DNA of 5,056 nucleotides from an uncultured Eubacteriales bacterium (GTDB taxonomy: Bacteria; Bacillota; Clostridia; Lachnospirales; Lachnospiraceae): assembly GCA_900321505.1 (NCBI GenBank), contig ONWK01000307.1, positions 1-5,056 on the forward strand, in the 5' to 3' direction. Shown here one piece after another: positions 1 to 5,056 of this stretch. Under the pieces are notes generated by a model that was not told where the DNA came from, did no database searches, and saw nothing but the letters and a program-made list of their open reading frames with translations. The translations under genes and the position numbers were made by a program. Every line of letters starts with the position of its first letter. The first letter of the stretch is position 1.

Positions 1-132
1 GAAATGATCATTACAATTTTTATTATCGGTATTCCTTTTCTCATTGTATTATACAAGATCTTTTATACAAAGATGAACGGAATTGAGATAAAACAAAATG
101 ATAACCTGAAGGGGATTGCCGGTCTGTACTAA
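1..132 (+). CDS. C-terminal end of an unidentified membrane protein (partial)
   Basis: The frame is open from base 1 to a TAA at 130-132 and gives 43 residues. Residues 2-18 or so form one strongly hydrophobic stretch (MIITIFIIGIPFLIVL) ending in a Tyr/Lys-rich border (YKIFYTK), which is what a transmembrane helix followed by a positively charged cytoplasmic edge looks like. A short polar tail of about 18 residues follows and ends in GLY. By the positive-inside rule the C-terminus is probably cytoplasmic. A Met at codon 2 could in principle start a tiny one-helix protein, but no ribosome site can be judged because the window begins there, so I read this as the tail of a longer gene. The family cannot be identified from one helix. 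A terminator overlaps its last codons, so transcription of this unit appears to end here. Confidence 0.75.
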   Translation, partial: EMIITIFIIGIPFLIVLYKIFYTKMNGIEIKQNDNLKGIAGLY

Positions 133-150
133 AGAGGCAGTCCCCTTTTT
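109..150 (+). terminator. Rho-independent terminator overlapping the upstream stop codon
   Basis: The arm AAGGGGATTGCC (109-120) pairs with GGCAGTCCCCTT (136-147) over 12 consecutive positions, with one G-T wobble (T116/G140). A 15-base loop separates them, and the 3' arm runs into TTTTT ending at 150. The 5' arm encodes the codons for Lys-Gly-Ile-Ala of the upstream protein, and its TAA stop lies in the loop. The poly-T tract is only on the + strand side, so it terminates rightward transcription and insulates the downstream gene from read-through. Confidence 0.88.
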
Positions 151-160
151 GCGCGATACG

Positions 161-184
161 GCCGGCAAGCAGGGGTGCCTGCAC
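161..184. promoter_or_regulatory. Short GC-rich palindromic patch, role unknown
   Basis: GCCGGC (161-166) is a perfect 6-base palindrome. It is followed by GCAGG-GGTG-CCTGC (169-182), a 5-bp inverted repeat with a 4-base spacer, and by an overlapping GTGC-CT-GCAC (175-184). This patch is clearly richer in G and C than the AT-rich promoter to its right. It sits upstream of the promoter, so it could be an operator. It could equally be chance, because the arms are short. Confidence 0.25.
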
Positions 185-206
185 GTACATTTGGATTTTT
201 ATGGGA

Positions 207-227
207 TTTGTTGCGCTTTTGTTGCAC
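207..227 (+). promoter_or_regulatory. Pair of 11-bp-spaced direct repeats, candidate activator site
   Basis: TTTGTTGCGC (207-216) and TTTGTTGCAC (218-227) match at 9 of 10 positions and start exactly 11 bp apart, one helical turn. They occupy the place where a -35 box would be, ending 9 bases before the TATAAT box, and no good -35 hexamer exists there. Response regulators of the OmpR/PhoB family are known to bind direct repeats with 11-bp periodicity at this distance from the -10 box and to replace -35 recognition. That an OmpR-type regulator acts here is inference; the repeat itself is seen directly. Confidence 0.5.
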
Positions 228-236
228 CAAAAAGAG

Positions 237-242
237 TATAAT
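237..242 (+). promoter_or_regulatory. Promoter -10 box of the giant gene
   Basis: TATAAT is a perfect match to the housekeeping sigma-A consensus. The usual 16-18 base spacing upstream gives only poor hexamers (CGCTTT, GCTTTT), and there is no TGn extension. TTGCGC at 211-216 resembles a -35 box but is 20 bases away. Transcription would start near 249, giving a leader of about 50 nt. The strong -10 box with weak -35 box suggests dependence on an activator. Confidence 0.65.
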
Positions 243-281
243 GGGATAAAACAATTCACGCATATTGATCTTATTAATTAT

Positions 282-290
282 AGGAGGAGG
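282..290 (+). promoter_or_regulatory. Strong ribosome binding site of the giant gene
   Basis: AGGAGGAGG contains two overlapping full AGGAGG cores. The right-hand core ends 8 bases before the ATG at 299, an ideal distance. This site fixes the start codon, because the ATG at 292 lies too close to it and opens a frame of only 11 codons. Confidence 0.9.
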
Positions 291-298
291 AATGTATC

Positions 299-3200
299 AT
301 GCCGCCAAGACCACATTTTTCTACTAATGAAGAGATAGTTTTGGAAGACTCATTGTTCAGCAAGCTTGATCAGGCAGTAAGGAACCGACTGCAGATAGAA
401 TGGGATCGTATATATAATGATATGCAGTACCGGCTGGTGGGGCGGGGGTCCATGGATGATGCACTTCGTCTTTTCCTTATTGCGGATAAGGGGTTTTCTC
501 TGGAACAGGTGATGAACCTGGGGAATCTCAGCAATGAGGAAATTACGGATTATTTTGATGAGTTCATAAATACTTACGCATACTGCAAAGAGACTACGGA
601 AGAGAAGATCCAAAAGGCTTCGGAAGAGAATCTTTTTAAGCTGGGAGATATGCACAGGCGTGCTCTGGAAAAGATAAATGATTATACTTTTCCGGATTAT
701 TCCCAGATCCATACGGTTAATGGCATGGTCATTGCTCACCGGTTTTTAAAAAAGCTGTCCCTCTTTACATATAACCTGGGTCAGGATACCGAAACGATCA
801 CAAAACCGGAACTTAAGCTGGCTTACTATACAGGCGCGGGAGGAAAGGAAAACCTTGTAAGGCTGAAGCAGCCGCTGGATATAGCGTGCAGTAATCTTCA
901 GCTTGCACTCCCGACTCTTGAGGACCCGAAGGCTGATCATCCATTAGATCGAAAAGCACAGTTTTTCCGGCTCAGCCGGAATCAGCTCCTGAAATACTCC
1001 GGAAAGAAGCTTGGAGATCTGAATATTGATCTGATTTTTTCCAACGAGGCGCTTTTTAGTATTTCAGGAGATCCGGAGCTGATGAAACCCAAAAGAAAGG
1101 GATACCAGTTTCCAGAGGAGGGGATGCAGCAATACAGGGATTATCTGGAAGGAAACCGGAATGATATCGAACCGAGCCAGGAATTCGATGAAGCTATGTC
1201 CCGGGGGATCAGAGATACCAGAAAAGGATTTGAGGGTGAGCTGACAGGAAATCTGCAGACTGATATTTTCAGAAAGGGTATTCAGAGCTTTCTTTCCTGC
1301 CCGCATCCGGATACCGGGACGGTAAATGATCTTTTTACGCTTCCTGAGGAAGAACAGAGGAAGCTGCAGCTTACGTATCTGCAAATGTTTGACCGGTCCA
1401 TGTCCGGAATATATATGGTTCCGCTTTTTGAAAAGGGGTATGGAGAATTTGACCTGATCAGGCTCAGAGGCGGGGAGTCCATACGCCAGCTGGTTGAGAG
1501 AAAATATCAGGGCAAAGATGAAATAACGAAATATCAGGCCATGATGATGGAAGCCGCGCGTCATGCACTGACGGACGGGGTCATGGTGATGGATTTCGAG
1601 ATCAATGAAGCGGGTGTGACCATAATAAAGCCCGGTATCGCCATTGCGGAAAAGACGGAGGAAGAGCTTCGGACTGAGGAAAGCTCCGCCATTGAAACAG
1701 GGCTTTCCGAAACAAGGGCAGCAAGAGAGGCGATGTTCCTCGGGGAAGACGGCGGGATCATGGCTTCCATAGATACACTTACCCCGGAGCAGCTGGAAGC
1801 GGCTGCCGGACTGTATGATCAGATCTACGGGACGTCATTTAATTCAACAAATATGAGATACTACCGTGAGCTTCATCCCGAAATGCAGGATGTGGATTTC
1901 TTCCGCGTGGGAGGAATGAGCTTACGTAATTTCCTTGGGACAGCAAGACTGAATGAACTTGTTAATAAGGGCGAAAATGCAGTTAAGGCGGAAATCCTCC
2001 GTATGAGCACTGATCCGAAGATCGCGCTTTCTCTTTCAACCATGAAATATGATGGGCTGAATGATGCATACAGCTCAAGAAATCCGTATCTTATCCTTGA
2101 TATGGAGGATAAGCTGAGGATAAGGGCAGAGTACCCGCAGCTTGATACATTTGAAACATATAAAAACTGGAAGATAGGGCAGCTAACCGAAACAAATCCC
2201 GCATTGCAGGAAATATTGCAGAATTATGATGATGACAGCTGGCGGGGAATGTATCATCAGGATTTCCATAATTATGCAGCTAAAGGCTTCACTATTCCGA
2301 TGGGTAAGGTAGTTTCGGAAAAGCAGCTTTCGGAGCGGGCAGAGGATCCGCTGGTACCTCACTCCTATTCCTTTGAGGCGCTGAAAACGATATACGGACC
2401 CCGTCCGTTAATTACAGAGGGCTGGGTAGGCATGGTGCCCGGAACAAAAATATATACCAAAGATAATTTCCTGCAGCATGCACAGGAGCTTCAGCCCGGC
2501 GGTTTTTCGGAAAATGATTTCACGCTGGTTGCTTATTGTGCGGCAATGTCTCCTGATGTGGTGGTAACTGATCCGTTCCAGAATGTCCCGGAAGAATGGC
2601 TGCCCAGAGCAGAACGGCTCCGCAGTGATTCGAATATGTGGACTACTGATATCTGCGGACGCTATCCGATGCCCAGAGAGAATTTTGGTGATGCTTTCCT
2701 GGGACAGGTCATTAAGCCTGCCAGAGAGGCGGCCGCTTCCACAATACAGGCATTTGAAAACGGAAATTCGGACCGTATGGAGGCTATTCTCGCATACGGC
2801 ATGTCACATATGCTGAAAAATGTAATGACCACTGCTGATATTTCAGATCCGAAAAAACCGACAGCTTTTAAACTGCATATGATCCGGAAGTTAAATGATA
2901 TGCTGGACAGTAAGCCGGAGCTTAAGGAGAAGGTTTTTGAAAGGCTGACACCCGAGGAAAAGGAAAGAATACAGATGTTTGTGCGCCTTGAGGAAGTGAT
3001 GAACCAGTCGCTTCATGCAAAGGCAAGACTTGACGCCGCAGAGAAAAATGGGGAAGATCTATCAGCGGCGGAAAAGGATGAACTTACGAAAAAGGTCGAT
3101 GCATTCAATTTCTATGCGGCAGCCTGGGAGAGGAACAGTGATAAGTTCACATCTTCTCCCCAATATAGTACGTATATGCGGAATTGTGAAAGACTGATGA

Positions 3201-5056
3201 CAGAACGGATGAATGCTCATCCGGGGGATCCTGCACCCGGACAGGTCCTTAATTGTCAGGATGCCATATATAAGATGGACCGCCTTAAGCCTGCGCCGGA
3301 TCTGAAGGAGGCCCTGCTTTCGCAGGATCCTTACGTTGCTGCGGAGAAGATCCGCGCTTCCATGAACCGTCTGCAGCAGTACTATGATGATGAGCTGCAG
3401 AAGCTTGAAAATGCGGTGGCGGTCCTGAACAGAGACGGGGCTGATCATGAAGAAGCTTCCCCTGAAGAGTGCGATGCGGCAGTAAGAGATAAGGCAGTAA
3501 GTCAGGAACGTCTTGAAGAGCTGAGGCTGCTTCTGGAATCCAGGCTCACTGAACATGAGAAGGATAAGGTCAGGGATGAATATAACGATACTGCCAGGAT
3601 GAAGGATTGGGATACAATCACAAGATTTGAAGAAAACAGGGATGAACTGTCTCCGGTGGAACATCCTGAGAAGTTTAAGGCTTATTTTACAGAGCTGATA
3701 AAAGTGTTCCGGGATGACAATAAGAAGGCCTACCGGATCGATGAGGATATCGCGGATATCAAAGATCCCACGGACCTGAGCTTTGATGAAAAACTGAAGC
3801 ATCCAATGACGCTGCAGCTTAACAGGATTATTGCAAATCAGCAGAAGCTTATGAAACTGAATCCGGAATTTGCGGCAGAGGACCTGGCGGTTTTACGGCA
3901 GGCAGCGGATCATCTGGCGGAACCGAAGGAGAAGGTAGCGGCATATCTGGGCAAAGTAAAGGATCCGGCAGAGGGAAATGCAGTTCGTATGGAGAATATG
4001 CTCCGTGGATCCGAAGGATATGATGCTGAGGCAAAAATCTTCAGTGGGCTGCTTACGAAGAAAAGAACCGGAGCGGGCATGCCTTCAGTGCAGGTGGTAA
4101 CGGAGAATACAAGAGAGGCGGTTCAGGATCTTCTTTGGAACCCTCCGGCGCTCAGTGATGAATTAAGGAATGCGGGATTACATGCCATAGAAATGATGGA
4201 AGAAAGATCCATGCTTGAAGAGACCCCCGGAAGCCGTACTTTGGCCCACGGACGTACCGCCCGTCACAGAACGGAACTTGCAGCTGCAGTGGAGAACGGG
4301 GTTATGCAGGATATTAAGGAAGCGGACAGGCGTTACAGCCAGGCCCTTGCGAATGAAGAGGAGGTATTCAATTATATCAGAGATACATTCCCGGCTGATT
4401 CCTGGGTTCCGAAGGATATGAATCTGACCGGAAATAAGAATGTACCTCCGAAATTCAGTCTTGATACGGTAACTGACAGCCGGATGAACGGACTCTGGGA
4501 GGTGGGAATGACTGCCAGAAAACTGGGCATCAGCACTGCAGATTTCATAAATAATCCGGGGTTATACCTTATGCGTGATATTCAGATGAAGCTCAGCGAA
4601 AAAGGCCTTTCCGCCATGACAAAGCCTGGGGATGATTTTGCAGCCTCAGTGGAAAAGCTATATACCGGGGGAAGGAGTATTGTTAATTCCGGCAGCCTTA
4701 GAAAGAATGTGCTGGGCGGACTCACGGGCGAAGAGTATGTGGAAAAGGCAATTGGAAATCTGTATCTCATGGAAAGTGATCCGGAGAGAAGGAAAGGACT
4801 TGCCGCATATACAAAGAAGACAGGCCAGCTGATCGAGGCTGCAGTTGTCCGCGAAAATGTGGAATGTATGTGTTTGTATAAGATCATGTGTACCAGCTCC
4901 ACAGCGGATAAGAAGCAGATTCAGGAGCTGAGGGACGGTCTTAAGGCTGCATTTTTCTCGGGAGGAAGGATAGGAAAGGAACATCTTCCGGTTCCCTATA
5001 CCATCGGTGACGGTGTAGAGCGGCAACGCCCGGTGAAATATCAGACACTGCTGGCC
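299..5056 (+). CDS. Giant uncharacterised protein, at least 1586 residues (partial, no stop in window)
   Basis: The frame opened by ATG 299 stays free of stops to the last base, where it is still in register. Its start MPPRPHFSTNEEIVLEDSLF has no hydrophobic core and is acidic, so no signal peptide is present. No stretch is long and hydrophobic enough for a membrane helix, so the visible part is soluble and probably cytoplasmic. Roughly, residues 1-160 are charged helices; 161-600 mix helices with loops; 600-850 are richer in Trp, Tyr, Pro and Gly and look most globular; 851-1250 are very rich in Lys, Glu, Asp and Arg with coiled-coil-like stretches (about 1061-1100); 1251-1586 are mixed, with a Cys cluster CMCLYKIMC at 1523-1531. 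Met is frequent (about 63). I see no P-loop, Rhs/YD repeat, Ig-like, LPXTG or dockerin signature, and I do not recognise the family. Weak internal repetition (DP-centred helices, LTPEE helix caps) hints at growth from repeated helical units. It has its own promoter and a strong ribosome site. Codon use is even along the frame, with no sign of frameshift. An effector, scaffold or toxin role would be guesswork. Confidence 0.93.
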   Translation, partial: MPPRPHFSTNEEIVLEDSLFSKLDQAVRNRLQIEWDRIYNDMQYRLVGRGSMDDALRLFLIADKGFSLEQVMNLGNLSNEEITDYFDEFINTYAYCKETTEEKIQKASEENLFKLGDMHRRALEKINDYTFPDYSQIHTVNGMVIAHRFLKKLSLFTYNLGQDTETITKPELKLAYYTGAGGKENLVRLKQPLDIACSNLQLALPTLEDPKADHPLDRKAQFFRLSRNQLLKYSGKKLGDLNIDLIFSNEALFSISGDPELMKPKRKGYQFPEEGMQQYRDYLEGNRNDIEPSQEFDEAMSRGIRDTRKGFEGELTGNLQTDIFRKGIQSFLSCPHPDTGTVNDLFTLPEEEQRKLQLTYLQMFDRSMSGIYMVPLFEKGYGEFDLIRLRGGESIRQLVERKYQGKDEITKYQAMMMEAARHALTDGVMVMDFEINEAGVTIIKPGIAIAEKTEEELRTEESSAIETGLSETRAAREAMFLGEDGGIMASIDTLTPEQLEAAAGLYDQIYGTSFNSTNMRYYRELHPEMQDVDFFRVGGMSLRNFLGTARLNELVNKGENAVKAEILRMSTDPKIALSLSTMKYDGLNDAYSSRNPYLILDMEDKLRIRAEYPQLDTFETYKNWKIGQLTETNPALQEILQNYDDDSWRGMYHQDFHNYAAKGFTIPMGKVVSEKQLSERAEDPLVPHSYSFEALKTIYGPRPLITEGWVGMVPGTKIYTKDNFLQHAQELQPGGFSENDFTLVAYCAAMSPDVVVTDPFQNVPEEWLPRAERLRSDSNMWTTDICGRYPMPRENFGDAFLGQVIKPAREAAASTIQAFENGNSDRMEAILAYGMSHMLKNVMTTADISDPKKPTAFKLHMIRKLNDMLDSKPELKEKVFERLTPEEKERIQMFVRLEEVMNQSLHAKARLDAAEKNGEDLSAAEKDELTKKVDAFNFYAAAWERNSDKFTSSPQYSTYMRNCERLMTERMNAHPGDPAPGQVLNCQDAIYKMDRLKPAPDLKEALLSQDPYVAAEKIRASMNRLQQYYDDELQKLENAVAVLNRDGADHEEASPEECDAAVRDKAVSQERLEELRLLLESRLTEHEKDKVRDEYNDTARMKDWDTITRFEENRDELSPVEHPEKFKAYFTELIKVFRDDNKKAYRIDEDIADIKDPTDLSFDEKLKHPMTLQLNRIIANQQKLMKLNPEFAAEDLAVLRQAADHLAEPKEKVAAYLGKVKDPAEGNAVRMENMLRGSEGYDAEAKIFSGLLTKKRTGAGMPSVQVVTENTREAVQDLLWNPPALSDELRNAGLHAIEMMEERSMLEETPGSRTLAHGRTARHRTELAAAVENGVMQDIKEADRRYSQALANEEEVFNYIRDTFPADSWVPKDMNLTGNKNVPPKFSLDTVTDSRMNGLWEVGMTARKLGISTADFINNPGLYLMRDIQMKLSEKGLSAMTKPGDDFAASVEKLYTGGRSIVNSGSLRKNVLGGLTGEEYVEKAIGNLYLMESDPERRKGLAAYTKKTGQLIEAAVVRENVECMCLYKIMCTSSTADKKQIQELRDGLKAAFFSGGRIGKEHLPVPYTIGDGVERQRPVKYQTLLA

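Noticed and set aside
211..216. TTGCGC as a -35 box
   Set aside because: It lies 20 bases from the TATAAT box, outside the normal 16-18 range, and it is part of the first direct repeat.
41..259. Minus-strand frame of 72 codons across the intergenic region
   Set aside because: It runs through the promoter, the terminator and the upstream gene's coding end. Its composition is unlike a real protein, and those signals all make sense on the + strand.
292..327. ATG at 292 opening an 11-codon frame that overlaps the giant gene's start
   Set aside because: The ribosome site ends at 290, only one base before this ATG, which is too close. The ATG at 299 has ideal spacing. A leader-peptide role cannot be supported.
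299..358. Signal peptide at the N-terminus of the giant protein
   Set aside because: The first 20 residues contain four acidic residues, only Arg4 as a basic charge, and no hydrophobic core.
836..850. GAGGK-like glycine/lysine motif (residues 179-183 of the giant protein) as a nucleotide-binding P-loop
   Set aside because: The GxxxxGK[ST] spacing is not met and the residue after Lys is Glu, so it is not a Walker A motif.
2255..2269. HQDFH (residues 653-657) as a metal site
   Set aside because: The spacing HxxxH can bind metal, but it matches no metalloenzyme signature I know, and no further ligand pattern is apparent nearby.
2991..3080. Tandem AAEK repeat (residues 913-916 and 923-926)
   Set aside because: The copies use different codons and extend over only four residues. 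It is a coincidence common in charged helices rather than a duplication.
3062..3802. Minus-strand open frame of 246 codons
   Set aside because: It is exactly in codon register with the giant forward gene and exists because TTA, CTA and TCA codons are rare there. Its translation is a low-complexity mix of Ile, Leu, Phe, Arg and His, typical of antisense reading.
2583..4832. Short plus-strand frames at 2583-2816, 3015-3197, 4215-4421 and 4632-4832
   Set aside because: All lie in another frame inside the giant gene. They lack convincing ribosome sites and encode Arg/Pro/Ser-rich sequence of the kind produced by out-of-frame reading.

Overview
The window looks like chromosomal DNA from a Gram-positive Firmicute, most likely a Clostridia/Lachnospiraceae-type gut or rumen bacterium. 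The basis is a very strong AGGAGG-type ribosome site, a consensus TATAAT box, a moderate GC content judged by eye, frequent ATA, AGA, AGG and CGG codons, and a compact rho-independent terminator. The family-level assignment is inference; no gene here is a taxonomic marker.

Layout. Bases 1-132 are the last 43 codons of a membrane protein whose start lies outside the window. A rho-independent terminator (109-150) is built partly from its final codons, with the stop codon in the loop. A 166-base intergenic region follows. It holds a small GC-rich palindromic patch, two direct repeats of TTTGTTGCRC exactly 11 bp apart, a perfect TATAAT box, a leader of about 50 nt and a strong ribosome binding site.

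From 299 to the last base (5056) there is one uninterrupted reading frame of 1586 codons with no stop inside the window. I translated it in full. It encodes a very large, charged, Met-rich, mostly helical protein without signal peptide or membrane segment, and I do not recognise its family. It fills 94% of the window. Because it has no stop here, an ORF finder that requires one will miss it and report only shorter frames on both strands, which I regard as shadows.

The genes do not form an operon as far as can be seen. The upstream gene is closed by its own terminator, and the giant gene has its own promoter, possibly under an activator that binds the 11-bp direct repeats. The main point of interest is the giant protein: its size, lack of recognisable domains, faint internal repetition, and apparently dedicated promoter. 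Its function cannot be stated from the sequence.
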